A stretch of DNA of 64,000 nucleotides from Allodiplogaster sudhausi (Eukaryota > Nematoda > Chromadorea > Rhabditida > Diplogasteridae): the NCBI GenBank assembly GCA_945643635.1, contig CALZFC010000056.1, positions 659,001 to 723,000 of the forward strand. Reading direction: 5' to 3'. The notes beneath the pieces are model-generated. The model worked only from the letters and a program-made list of their open reading frames with translations. It did not search any database and was not told the origin of the DNA. Of the stretch, positions 40,238 to 52,200 are shown in pieces (positions within the stretch are counted from its first letter, which is position 1; every line of letters starts with the position of its first letter). Made by a program: the position numbers and the translations under genes.

Positions 40238-42060
40238 AATATGAGAAAGAATGGATTCTTGGGATTATAGAGCGAAATGCAGATATCGTGGTCAGATTGT
40301 ATGATCAAGAGAGAAGAGATGAGATAATGAATACATTAATAAAGTTAACAGAAGCAATATTTGCGCAAAAGCCAGATAAGCGAGACATGAAAAATGCAAA
40401 TCAATTATGCAAATATGTTCTCCCAGATGAATCTGGCCCAGCTATTTTTTTCAATGCCGAACAATACATATGCGATTTCACAAAGACGAGAAAAAAGAAC
40501 TTTAAAGATTTTAATGAACCTGCCGTGCGTGAAATGATTGTTGGGAAAATAATTTCGTCGAGTATGACATCGAATCTGATTGAAATTTTTGGGAATAGCG
40601 AGAGTGCGGCTAAAGAAGTAGTGAATATAATTCCATTCACGATTAATGATCTGAATGCAAACGAACTATCTTTGCTATCTAACAATGATGAGATGTTAAC
40701 CGATGGAATAATAAACCATTTCTCTCTTGCTCTTCAAAGCAAGAAATTTGTTGTATTGCCAATTGAAGCATTTGAAACTGAAGGCAGATTGGGAGGATTT
40801 AAAATTAATAAGAAACAGGCGCTCTTGATCCCTATAAAGAAGAGACTAAATGAATATGCCCTTATTGTCATCAGAGAGCGAAGAGCCAAGATTTACGATC
40901 CCTACATAACAGCTATTTCCTCTGAGATGTCTGAGAAAATAAAGAAAGTTGCATGCTACTATGACCGAAATAGAGCAGAGTGTCACTTGATTAGACAATA
41001 TCCGTCAATTGCTTCTCCATCTCATACCGGCATATACATATGTGCATTGATTCATTCGTTGGTAATTCATAACAAGGATAGACCTGAGAGCAGCAATCCG
41101 AAAGTTGTTAAAGGAATTATGAGAAAATATCTGCAAATGCAAGACGATGCTAATGATGACAAAGAAGATAATATTCCAGATTTGGTAGACACATCAGTGA
41201 ATGATCTTATGAGTACACCCGAGCCAAAGAGCAATGAGTATGCGCCTTATCTGATGAAACAAAAACGCAAAGTTCCGAAAAAGGTTTTAGCTGCACAGAT
41301 CGGTAGACTACCTGCATATTTTGAACTACCACCGCAATATGAATGTGAGCATTGCAAAGCATGGCGATGGCCAGGCGAGCATGATTCGATATGTTGCAAG
41401 GGCGGACAAATCAGCATTCAAGATGAATTCCCGCTGACTGTTGAGGATGAAGAAATGAGGAAGATAAAACAATATGTACTTTCAAAGGAAGGAAAAGCTG
41501 CATGGGACACACTGAGGCCGATGAATGTACATCTTAGTTTTGTGTGTCCAATCGTGAATTATAAACAAGAACATGAATTTCCGAAAGGTGGTCCTGTGCC
41601 TCTTGTACTTAAAGGAGCAATGGAGTCAACGATTGTTTGTCCAAAGTTTAACTCCAAAAATGTGCCTGTCTTTGTAAATATAATACTCAGCAACGACGAA
41701 GAACTTGCAAAAAAATCTTACACAGAATTTATGAAGAAGCACAAGCTAAAGTACGATCCCATAATTTTCATGAGGATTCGAAAGGTTGTGCAAGAAAACA
41801 ATTGTTTAATAAAGCTGTACAAACAGCTTGATGAAATCATTCAGATGGAAAATAAAGAAGCCAAAGAAAGTGGCAGAAAACCAAATCGAATAATGCTAAA
41901 CATTCTAGAAAGAGACGAAGCAATAAAAAAGTATGAACCAGTGAAACAGGCAGGCGGAAAAATTGTACCCTTGGAATCCATTCATCCCGGAAGATTGAAC
42001 AAGCCAAGTTCAGACAAATTTACTGCAGCAGTGTATGTGTATCCAGACGGCCAGCCATGA
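40111..42060 (+). pseudogene. Ulp1-like units 4 and 5 plus Helitron N-terminal zinc finger
   Basis: Unit 4 (residues about 35-110) has AIFVPLKYEKEWILGIIERN but no catalytic residues. Unit 5 (about 205-330) has KQALLIPIKKRLNEYALIVI, KIYDPYI (Asp retained) and PSHTGIYICALIHSLVIHN, where Cys-Gly has become His-Thr-Gly. From about residue 405 the protein turns into the Helitron replicator N-terminus: YECEHCKAWRWPGEHDSICC is the usual Cys-rich finger, and later sequence resembles the region before the Rep domain. It ends at TGA 42058-42060, 26 bases after the next frame opens. Confidence 0.75.
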
Positions 42061-44094
42061 GGAATTAAATAGAGGAGTACGAATTTTCCCCAGATCTGAT
42101 ATGACTGAGAAGACACTACCGCATTTCAGCGAATTGCAGGATGCAATGACATTCGTTGTACTCTTGCCATATGGTAATCGATCTTACAAGTACAACCTGC
42201 CAAAAAACATCAAGATGAGAAAGCAGAGAGCAAAGCTGGATGTCAACCCTCGCCAACGTGCATCAAGAGCAGAATGGACCAATTGTGCAATGGCAGTGAG
42301 AGGAGATTTAGAGCAACAGAAAATGCACTGGGCCAAGTTCTGGGTGGAATCACTCAGCAATATTCTCTAGCTGCGTATGCGAGAATTGAAGCAGACCGTT
42401 TGGAAGCAATACGAAGAGAGTGCACTGAAATGGTTAACAAAATGACTAAAGTGAGTGCAAATGCAAGGTATGCAGAAAGAAAGCTTCAAGAGCAAGGATT
42501 CGAACTTGGAAACTTTGTTACTATGCCTCAGGCATATCCTGGAATTCCGAAATGGTTTAAAAAGAAATATTACGACTGCATCGCAATTTCCAAACGATTT
42601 GGAAAACCTGCACGTTTTATCACATTCACTGGAAATCCTGATTGGAAAGAGATAAGAGAGTTTAGAGAGCGAATTTCTCCCAATATGAGCTGGCAGGATA
42701 TGCCAGATGAAGTTTGCAGAATATTCTGGCTCAAAGCAAAAGAACTTATTAAGGATATCGTTGAGCGCAGAGTACTTGGAGAAGTGACTGGATACATCTA
42801 TAATACTGAGTTTCAGCAAAGAGGAATGCCTCACATTCACATGTTAATTATGTTTGATAAAGATCATGTTGATACGCCAGAAATAATTGATCAGACTATT
42901 AGTGCAGAAATACCCATTCTTCCCGATGAAAGTCATCCAGAATATGCAGAACGAAAGTTGGAAAGAGAATTGGTTATGAAGTTTATGGTACATGGCCCTT
43001 GCCTTGGAAATGTAGAAATTGCATGCAGGAAGAGCAGACCGACAGCGTATCGGTGCACCAAAAGGTTTCCGAAAGATAACCGTGATGAAACTGAGATGAA
43101 AGAGGATGCATATCCACTGTATAGACGAAGAAATCTTGGCCAGACTTTTGTATACAGATCATATGGAAGAGCAAATAGAGTTGCGACAAACAGAGACATT
43201 GTACCATATAATCCTTATCTGTTGATGAAGTATCAATCTCACATCAATGTGGAAGTGTGTTCAAGTGTATCAAGTTTTAGATACATTTTCAAGTACATAT
43301 TCAAGGGAGTAGACCGTTTGCTCATGGAGCTCGATGACATGGATGAGAAGGAGTTGAATAAAGAAGGAATTGTACTCCGAAATGAACGTGTAACAAAACC
43401 TGATGGCACCGTGCGACAAGTTGTAGATTTGGATGAAACAAAGAGCTATTTGAATTGCAGAGCTATCTCAAGTATCGAAGCATCTTACAGAAGACTTGGA
43501 TTCCCCATGTCTGGACAATCTCATACTGTTACTGCGCTATTTACACATCTTGAAAACGATAACTGGTTCCAAATTAAGGAGAATGATGATGAAGAAACCA
43601 GGCAAAGCAAAGCAAGCAGAGCTGTCTCCAGATTTATGGCATTTATGAATTTGAACCAGACTGACGAAAATGCGAGAAATTTCACATTCCACGAGGTTGA
43701 CGAGAATTATAGATTTGACGTAAAAGAGAAAAAGTACAAGCCATACGTTAAGAAGGGCCAGATTGAAAAGAATATCTCATACGTGACACCAGTTAACCCG
43801 AGAAACAAAGAACAATATGCATTGTATGTACTTGTAAGAAATATGAAAGGTTACACGTGCTATGCAGATTTGCTTAGGTCAGAAGACGGACAGGAAACAT
43901 ATGCAACTTTTGATGAGTCGGCAAGAAAACGAGGATTTTTGCATGATGATATTGAATGGGACCGCTGTATGAGTGAAGCCTGTTACGCATTGGCGATTCC
44001 AAAGGCAGTACGACAGCTCTTTTGTATTATTCTGATGCATTGCAATCCGCCTAATCCGGAAGAATTGTTTGAAAAATATTTGGAACATGCATGA
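42035..44094 (+). pseudogene. Helitron Rep (HUH/Y2) nuclease region, two frames
   Basis: 42035-42370 (frame 2) carries HFSELQDAMTFVVLLPYGN, the block before the Rep domain. 42274-44094 (frame 1) carries on with QQYSLAAYARIEADRLEAIR. The nuclease signatures follow: the HUH motif GMPHIHMLI (His 187, His 189 of the second ORF) and the two-tyrosine motif YIFKYIFKG (Tyr 337, Tyr 341). These nick and join single-stranded ends in rolling-circle transposition. The frame must change once near 42300 and again near 44085. No residue of the nuclease core appears to be missing. Confidence 0.85.
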
Positions 44095-46159
44095 TCGTGA
44101 CAAGTATGATACATTTACCAAAGATGAACGTACACAAAAGGCACTAAGACACATTCAATCGATTATTCGACACTCGAATCTAACTCTCAAACAATTTGGC
44201 CTGCCCGCATTGAAGAAGAATTTAGATCTTGATCGAAAGATTACTTCTGAGAATAAAAAAGAAGCAGCAAAAGTCGTTAAGGACAGGGAACCAAAGCTCA
44301 ATAAAGAACAGAAAGAAATTGCTGAGAAATTACTTGCTGCTATAAAGGATGAAAATGCATCCAAACGTTGTTTCTTTGTGAGTGGAAGTGGTGGATGTGG
44401 AAAAACTTACCTTTATGAGTACATAATAAATTGGTGTATTGCAAATGATAAATCGATTCTGCCAGTTGCATCGACTGGAATTGCAGCAACATTGTTGAAG
44501 AATGGAACAACTGCACACAGTGGCTTCGGCATACCTCTTGAACTTGATGAACTGGATAGAATAAATATCGACGTCACTTCTGACAAGGGCGAAACATTGA
44601 GAAAAGTCGAAGTTATTATTTGGGACGAAGCTCCTATGCAGTCTTGCACAATCCTGAGATTTGTTGATGAGACAATGAAAGCTGTGACACCAATCGACAA
44701 GAAAGATAAGCCATTTGGAGGCCGCGTCGTGCTACTTGGAGGAGATTGGAAACAGATTTTACCCGTCGTGGTCGGAGCACAAGACAGAGAAATTTTGCAT
44801 CACACACTGAATAATGCATGGGTTTATCGTGAATTCGAGCAGTGCAAGTTGACAGTGAACATGAGATTGGAAAAGGACCAGAAAGATTTCATGAATTATC
44901 AAACCGCAGTGGGCGAGGGTACAGCCAACTCTGACCCCATACACATCAGAGTTCCTGAAAAATTGCTGTGTGCCGATGAAGATGAGCTGATTGAAGCTAT
45001 ATATCCACTGGAAATAAGATCACGAGGAATTGACATGAGCAAGAGAGCAATTTTGGCTGTTCGAAATGATGCTGTTATTAAACTGAATGACAAAATTTTG
45101 GAAATGCTTCCTGGCGAAGCAGAGGAATTTGTTGGAATAACAGAGCTTCCACCGGAAGACGAGAATATGGGACTGCCACCTGATATGATTGAAACACTTG
45201 AAGCAAAGACGCCAAATGGACTGCCACCGCACAAGTTGATACTAAAGCCACAGACTCCTGTAATGTTGTTGAGAAATATTGATGTTGAAAACAAGCTCTG
45301 CAATGGGACCAAACTTGTATTCCTGAACTCTGTCAGAAGAGATAAAAAAGAAAAAGTTGTTCTACTGAGATGTTTGAATGTATCTGTGGAACCAGTGCAA
45401 GAAGTGTTTCTGCCCAGAATTATTATTAATTATTTAAATCGATCTGATGGAACGCACTTTTCGAGGCGACAGTTCCCAATAAGAGTGAGCTTTGCATGTA
45501 CGATTAATAAGAGCCAAGGGCAAACACTGGACAGAGTCGGTCTCGACCTCAGAACACCAACGTTTTCTCATGGACATTTTTATGTTGCAATTTCTCGTGT
45601 TAAAAGGGAGTCTCATCTCAAAATTTTGGTACCGAAAGAATTTGTGCGTGAGGATAAAGAGAAGGGAAACCATGCGGTTGTCAGAAATATTGTGTATAAA
45701 GATTTATTGAAAATGGTTAATCGTGAGATGTCGAATCAGCCACCCGTTCTCGCTCCTTTACCAGCAATCAGTGACCACCTTACCGGGCAGACCATTGATG
45801 ATGAAGAACAAGCACTAAGCGATGCAGACGATATTATGGAACAGATTGCGGAAATTGATGCGAATGAAATTATTGAAAGAAACCGGCTGGATGATGAGCT
45901 GATAGCATTTCAAGATAATTGGAGACAGGAACTGAATGCCCAAAACACAGATGAACCGGTGGAAAAGAGGCCAAGAGCAGAAGAAGAAAAGGTGCAAAAA
46001 GACGATGAAGAGGATGAGGACGTAAACATGCATTTTAGAACAGATTGTGACAGTGACGAACGTGAACATGACTTTAATGATTATGCAGAAGAACTTCCGG
46101 AAGAACTAAACGTTACGATTGGCGATGAGGAGGAAAATGAAGAAGAGGAAGAGAACTAA
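44069..46159 (+). pseudogene. Helitron Pif1-like helicase region
   Basis: SF1B helicase motifs are all visible: Walker A GSGGCGKT (about residues 105-113), Walker B VIIWDEAPM, GGDWKQILPVV (motif III), LTVNMRL (motif IV), CTINKSQGQTLDRVGLDLR and HGHFYVAISRVKR (motifs V-VI). The C-terminus is strongly acidic with long Glu/Asp runs and a KRPRAEEEK patch. It completes the Rep-helicase polyprotein; the junction with the Rep ORF needs a frame change in the 26-base overlap 44069-44094. Stop at 46157-46159. Confidence 0.9.
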
Positions 46160-46503
46160 CTTACGATCAATTTCTGAATTATGTAAGAATGGAATTCTGG
46201 CTAATTAAGGCAAATACGAGGAATATGGCCAAATAAGATGACTATTTGATGGGAATAAAAATATTGAAAACAAAAACAAAAAAACCCGTCGCGAGATTAA
46301 TGGGGCGAAACGGGTATCTTTTTAACCAGGTTCTCGCCTGACGAGTTCCCCGCCTGGTATCTCTGTCTATGTATGTACATAAATGTATACATAAAGTTAA
46401 TTATTTATTTATTCTCCTAAAGAATAATTGTTTTATGTGAAGCAATACATGCAAATAGTATACATATAGACTGTACAAACACAAAATATGTTTCATGTTA
46501 TGG
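46160..46503 (+). other. 3' flank of the Helitron-type element with two hairpins
   Basis: ACCCGTCGC..GCGAAACGGGT (46286-46317) and ACCAGG..CCTGGT (46325-46359) are inverted pairs; each is followed by ATCT. Then comes AT-rich sequence up to the point where satellite sequence resumes (GCACGTCGAAAGTCATGGG at 46510). Confidence 0.5.
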
Positions 46504-46860
46504 AATCGTCTGCACGTCGAAAGTCATGGGTCACAGGTTCGGAGTCGCGCGCGTGCAAACCCTTTTGCGCGCTTTTATATGACTCCTGAGTATGTTAAAA
46601 GAGCGATATCATATAGTAAAGACTCCAAGCTTTCTAATGAGCTTAAATTCAAAGGCCCAGATAGTCCAGTAGCGCCGCTAGAACAGACTTTTGACCCTTT
46701 AGAGCCAAATTTTAACCCTTAGAGCCAACTTAGAACCCTTGGATAAATTTTTTTTATCGGGAAATGGCCTCCGGGGCGATAGCCCAGGTGGCCGTTGACC
46801 GGGCCAAAGGCCCGTAGCGTGGCTGCGCCACGCTAGTCTAGAGTTATCTAAAAGTCGACT
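46504..46860 (+). repeat. End of a satellite unit with variant hairpin
   Basis: The last 350 bp of the satellite unit, including TAGAGCCAA phrases and the hairpin cluster. The terminal hairpin here reads TAGCGTGGCTGCGCCACGCTA, still a perfect 9-bp stem. Conserved unit sequence continues to TTATTTATT (46869), after which UBR4 sequence follows. Confidence 0.85.
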
Positions 46861-46889
46861 GTTATTTATTTTCGCTCTGCGCCTTTCTC

Positions 46890-49800
46890 CGAGGAGAGTT
46901 GGAGGCACTGGAAGGAGATCCCAGTCCAGCCCTGGAAACATACGCAGTCATCGTCTTTGTTCTTCTCTCTGCTAGATACGAACACTCCAAGGAGCTCATC
47001 ATGCAACTCTTGAGCGTATTCACCGAAGATAGGGTGAGAGAAGAAGAGAGCGAGAGAGAGAGAGAGAGAAAGAGAGAGAGTTTGGCAGAAGGGAGAGAAT
47101 CCTTTGAGACTCGGAAACTGGCTTACCGTCTGCGAAGTGTGATCCTGTCTCTGATTGGGGCGTATCGTTTGGCACTCGGAGGGGAGAAGCCTCCAAGTGC
47201 AGAGAAGACTGCCATTCTCTTCTACCAACCACCCTTGCCCGTTGGGGATAAGCTCGCCTTCGGCTCACAAAGTCGGCTTGTAATCGTTTCAATATTGACC
47301 GTTTCTATGATAATAAAATATTGTAGGACTTCCGTGGGTCGTCTCACTTCTTTGCGGACTTCTTGACAAAATCAAGGATAGCGGCTCTCAAATGTGTCCC
47401 TTATCTTTTCGTATCGGCTATATTCGAAGATGTTTTCGGTACTGCTGACTGGTTGCGAGGGAGTAACCAGCTCAGAGAGCCATTCGTCCAATGCACTCGT
47501 TACACTTGCCATCTCACTCTTCGATTTCCTCGACAATACCGAAGACATTCTGTCTTGTGTCGATCATCTTTTCAGACTTCTCAATACTGAAACGTGAGGA
47601 TAAGAATTATTTTCTTTTCGAATGTTATTTACAAAATGCTTGGATGGATTCAGCAGTGTTACGCCTACAAACTACAGTGAATATCTGCTGCTGAGAGTAG
47701 TCCTGGCTCTTCTGAAGCAGGGGTCTTCTTCCCCTTCCTTGGTTGTGGCTGGCCCCGCCCCAGTCAGACAACCTCCAGACGAAGAAGACGACCCAGAGGA
47801 GTCTGACCAAGAGAGCTCTGCCATAATCTCTCGACTTCCATCAGCCACTGCTACTGCATCCGTATGCATTCATTTTGATCGCACCTGCTTTTGGCAACAA
47901 TCTGCCCTTTTAGGTGTTAGAAACCATGAAAGATTCGGAAAAGAAGCGACCGGATAAAGTGGCTTTCTTGAAGAGTGAGGTTAGTTCGTAGTTGTTGTGA
48001 AGAGGAGAGTAAAAAGGGTCCAGTTGTAGGTGGTGAAGCGGGTGCTGGGATGCGGAGTGCTGGAGCAGTGCTTCCGTGTCTTAGCTTCGAATGTCACTTA
48101 TTGGAAGGGATACACTGAGCCGATGCGGGTTCCTCAGTCTTGGTCTCCCGAGGTCATTGTCTTTTCTTGTGACTGAGGAAACAGTAATTAATCGTTGCAG
48201 GCGACGATTGTGCCAGAAGTGGCTCCATTCGGTCTTCGCCAAGCGAATCTCGTGAACAACTACACTGCCCAGATGAGCGACCTGTCTCTCCGGCTTCCTC
48301 TCTACATCATCAAGAACAAGCCAGACATTAAGCTAGAGCAGACTTGGCTCCATGTCCTATGCGAGGTATCAATCTATTCTATGCTCATAAAACTTTATTA
48401 GCAGATGTTATCGTATCTTGTATGTTCTTTTTCGATTATTAAGATTAAAGGGTACGCATTTTAGCTGTGTCTTCTGGAGAAAGCGACTCCGATCCAAAGA
48501 GCATCCCGTCGTCTTCTGACTGCCAGTCAAGGAGGCAGTAAGGAGGCCTATAAGACAATCCGAGATGACCACATCGTCCAGGCCAATCTGGATGCTATGC
48601 GGAGACAGTTCCTGCTCGCAGACTCGTTCACTCATTCCATGTTTACGGAAATGAGCGAAGTGAGAACTATTCTCATGTCCGTGTTCTGCCTGAGCAATCT
48701 TCTCTCTTGCAGAGATCCACTCGCATCCTTTCCATTGCCAATCATCGACCTCAGATCTGGCGAGCCGTCTGTGAGAAGAATGTGAGTGATGGAGTGGTGG
48801 TGTTGCTGGAAGGAGTCTACTCTCTCAGGTTGGCTGGCTTCTGCTGCTGGCCTGCAAGACTGCGGATCCAGTGGCGGCGAGTTGCTCGAGCTGCTGCTCC
48901 GAGCTCTGCGTGCCTCTGCCAGAGAAGATGCCGTGAAGGCGACGTCTTCTGATCCTTCGGTGCCTCCTTCTCCCTCTTCGGTCGCAGAGTGCCGCATTGC
49001 TGACGAGATTCTCCGTACTGATGCAGAACGGAACCTGCTCAAGGTCTGCCACTCATGCCGAACCTCAGTTGCTTATCTCTTTCCTTGAGGTGCTACTGGT
49101 TCGTCATCTGATTGGCCGTGACGAGCCTCGCAGATGGCTGGCGGATCTCTTGTCATCGTACCTGGCGAGTGTGCTGCCTTCGCCGTCCGTGCTCGAAGTT
49201 GTGGAGGAGGAGCTTTGCTGCTTGCAACTCCTCCAATCTCGCATCGATGCCTCCGGCCAGTTCGGACTTCTCCGTCGCCTCCAGGCAATGGGTCTTGGCT
49301 GGCGAGAAGCTCTTGTCCTCGACCCCGAGCCTTGTCTCATCTGCCTCTCCCGATCTGATTCTTCCCAGCCGATGCGACTCTCTGCCATTAAGCAAGAAGC
49401 TCGATTTTCAACCACTGCAATGGTTTGCCAATTTGCTGTTCTTCTTAAATTTTGCAATTCTCGAAGATAATATTAGATAGAAGTGCCAATAGTGTCTATT
49501 GAGATGTACAAGTTGCACGGCCACTACGAAGTTGCTCGCGTGGTTATCAAGCTGAGTGATGTGAAGAAAACGCGGCAGTTCAGAAGAGTGAACCTCTACT
49601 ACGTGGCCAGAGCAGTGGACTCAGCTGTGGATGTCAAGAGCCGGCCTTCCGAGTGGCAAAAGGCTGCGTCTGCTCGTGTGGGAAGCAATGACATGGAGGT
49701 ATCCACGGGAGGGGTTAGTGGAAGATGAATAGGGAGACGTGTGTGATTGAGGTGACTGTCTCCGTGGCCATCCCCGTTGTCACCTCCGCTCTTGTCATCG

Positions 49801-50898
49801 AATTCGCCGAGTTGACCGAGCAGAGAGTCGCGGCTGAGTTGCACTGTCCTCGGTAAGAGAAGGAAAGAAGCGAGACTTATGAGATGGGACTCAAGTCATA
49901 GAGAAGATGGCTTCTTATAGTTGCTCGTCCTCGGTCCGCCCCAATCCTGGAGTCTGTGACAATTGTGGCGAAAACGTGTTCCAGTGCGTGAAGCGCCGAG
50001 TGATCAACTACGATGAAAAGGCGAGTCTTTGAATGAAGAATATCATTTTTACATTTGGTTTCTAGCCTAGTCTTCCTTTTATTGCAGGAGCCGTTCTCGT
50101 GCAGTTCGTGTGGATTCTGCAAGTATGCTCGCATGGAAGTGACAGTTATCTGCAGGCTTCTGTCTACCCGATCACTACTGAGGCAGAACGAGCAGCGGTG
50201 AGAACGGCTATCTTATCGTATCTCTCTTTATCACTCTCTGTCTGTCTCTGCCGACTTCCCTTTAAGGGCCGTTTTGAATCCTTTACCTACAGACTCTGAA
50301 GTCGATGAGTAAGTTGATGGTGGAGATGGAGCAAAGCCGTGCCCAGCTGGAGGCGGGCCGAGCTCTTCTAGAGATTTTTTCCTCGCGTTGCCCCGGGGCA
50401 GCCCCTCCTATTACTCTGGCAGTGGAATCACAGGCTCATGCAGATGCTCTGCTCAGTTCTCTTCCTTCCCTCGCTCCCAGTCAGGTACTCTCGACCTCTC
50501 GTCCCTTCCCTAGCCACTCCTCTGCAGAGTGGCATAGCTGGCCTGGCTGCATGCGCCCAACAACTTCGAAGTGCGCACGATGAGTTGTCTGCATCGACCT
50601 GCGAACTGCTTTCTCTGAGAGAGGCTCTCCGAGTACTCGACCACCCTCTACAGGTGAGAGTAGTCATCTTCCGCCTTCTTCCAGTGGAGAGAGAAGAGTT
50701 GCAGTCGACTCGGCTCACGCACCCGACCCTTGCACATGGCTTCTACTCCACGTGTTAGGGCTGTATCGGTTGTCTTACTGTCCATATCATCCACTCTCTC
50801 GCCATCATACGCTCTCTCTGTGATGATCAGGCCGTCGCTGCCAAAGTTGCTGACAACACATTCATCTATGGGCCACTGGTAAGACTTCTTCCCTTCTC

Positions 50899-50930
<32 letters not shown>

Positions 50931-51163
50931 CTCTATATTTCTCTGTATCTCTCAGGTGAGCCTATCTCGATCGGTGTCTGCCCTGGAAGAGGAGATGGAG
51001 AATCTGCTGGTGCGGCTGTCGGAATGCACAGAGGGGAGCTCGCGATCTCTCTATGATTTGGTGCAGTCCGGCCGGCTGCCCGCTCTCACTCTTGTCGCAT
51101 CCCTTCAGAACTGCACCGACTCCCAGTGGATGCACCGATTCGCCACTCTCGTCAAGGTATTCA

Positions 51164-51233
<70 letters not shown>

Positions 51234-52200
51234 TCTATCTCTCTCTCTATCTCTTTCTCTCTCACTCTCTTTCTCTCTTTTTCTCTCTCACTCTATCTCT
51301 CCCTCGTTCTCTTTCACTCTCCCTCTACTTCAACATCTCGTTTAGGTGGCAGTATCTCGAAAGGAAGACGAAGAGACTGCTGAGTGTACTCTACAGCTGC
51401 TGAGCCAGTGGCTGGCAGAGGCGAAAGTGCTGAGAAGAAATGGTAGAAGGCGAGAGAAGAGAGTAACCACGAACAACTAAGGGGAATCAGCCTATCCACT
51501 CGTTCATTTCAGATTCATTCCTGTTCTCCAATTTTAGCTGTCAAACCTTGCTGAAAGGTCGTCAAGTAAGAGTCGAGCCAAGCGATCTCGAGCTGCCGAC
51601 CCTCTTCTGGCTTCTTCTCTTGCTTCTTTCTTCCCCGATGAACCCGTGTTCTCTCAGTTCTCATCGCCTGCTTTTCTCAAGGTTATGAGGAATGCTTTTG
51701 TATATTTTTTGCGCACCATTAAATTAACCCTATCATAATACATTCTAAAATCAGATGTGCTGTTTGCCAAAATAATAGGAGGATATTTGATGCCCAAAGA
51801 TTACTTAATTACTTGTTTTTAACGCAAACAGGTAAGATGATCTAAGATGTTGATTGCTTGATGCAATGTCAAGTGTTTCTGCAGGAACTGGACACTTACA
51901 TCTGGGGCTGCGTGTTCTCCCCATCGGTGTCCGTGCGTGGATGTGGTTGTCGACTTCTCCGGTCGGTGCTGGGTGGAGGGGGTGACCCTGGCACTCCGAT
52001 CTGCCTTCTCCTGCGTGGCCTCCGTCTTACCTCTGAAGTGGTTCCTTCTCGGTCCACTCACTTCTTCGTGGCTGCTCACTCTCTCTGTGAGAAGAGAAGC
52101 ACCAAACTTCGTCTTTTCTCCGCTCACTTCCACGTCGACCTTGCCAGACTCTGTCTCGCTCATGCTAGAAAGGCACAAGTTAGTTCTTCCTTTTTATTTC
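46890..52200 (+). CDS. UBR4: UBR4 (partial, central to C-terminal-middle exons)
   Basis: UBR4 is the giant N-degron E3 ligase. The order of blocks matches my recollection of the family: VLCELCLLEK.. and [13 protein letters not shown] (48201-48365, 48465-48659), WRAVCEKN (48713 on), a Ser-rich segment, [38 protein letters not shown] and [17 protein letters not shown] (49.1-49.7 kb), the finger [26 protein letters not shown] (49.95-50.15 kb), [20 protein letters not shown] (50.8 kb) and [20 protein letters not shown] (51.9 kb). Exons before 48.2 kb ([52 protein letters not shown]) are helical and plausible but not recognised. The C-terminal part with the hemi-RING is absent: coding sequence stops near 52200 and repeats follow. 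So this copy is also truncated, or continues outside the window. One exon join near 48830 did not close in frame. Confidence 0.75.
51165..51315. repeat. CT microsatellite in UBR4 intron
   Basis: A CT run with TATC interruptions between the exon ending ATLVK and the exon starting [10 protein letters not shown]. Counterpart of the GA run at 24886-25045. Confidence 0.9.

Larger units (their letters stand above)
36180..46450 (+). mobile_element. Large Helitron-type rolling-circle transposon with Ulp1-like array
   Basis: It encodes a run of Ulp1/C48-like units followed by a zinc finger, HUH/Y2 Rep nuclease and Pif1-family helicase, the Helitron replicator set. Base composition is AT-richer than the neighbouring genes. 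It interrupts the satellite: unit sequence stops near 35154 and resumes at about 46504. The ends are uncertain. Two hairpins (46285-46365) after the last ORF may mark the 3' end. Coding sequence is broken by one in-frame stop and five frame changes, so this copy is probably inactive unless the breaks are assembly errors. Confidence 0.85.

Noticed and set aside
37383..45312. Numerous minus-strand ORFs inside the Helitron
   Set aside because: They are opposite the Ulp1/Rep/helicase frames, and none shows a motif.
46866..47292. Minus-strand ORFs opposite the first UBR4 exons
   Set aside because: Plus-strand reading continues into recognised UBR4 exons; the minus frames contain SLSLSLS runs from a GA tract and no motif.
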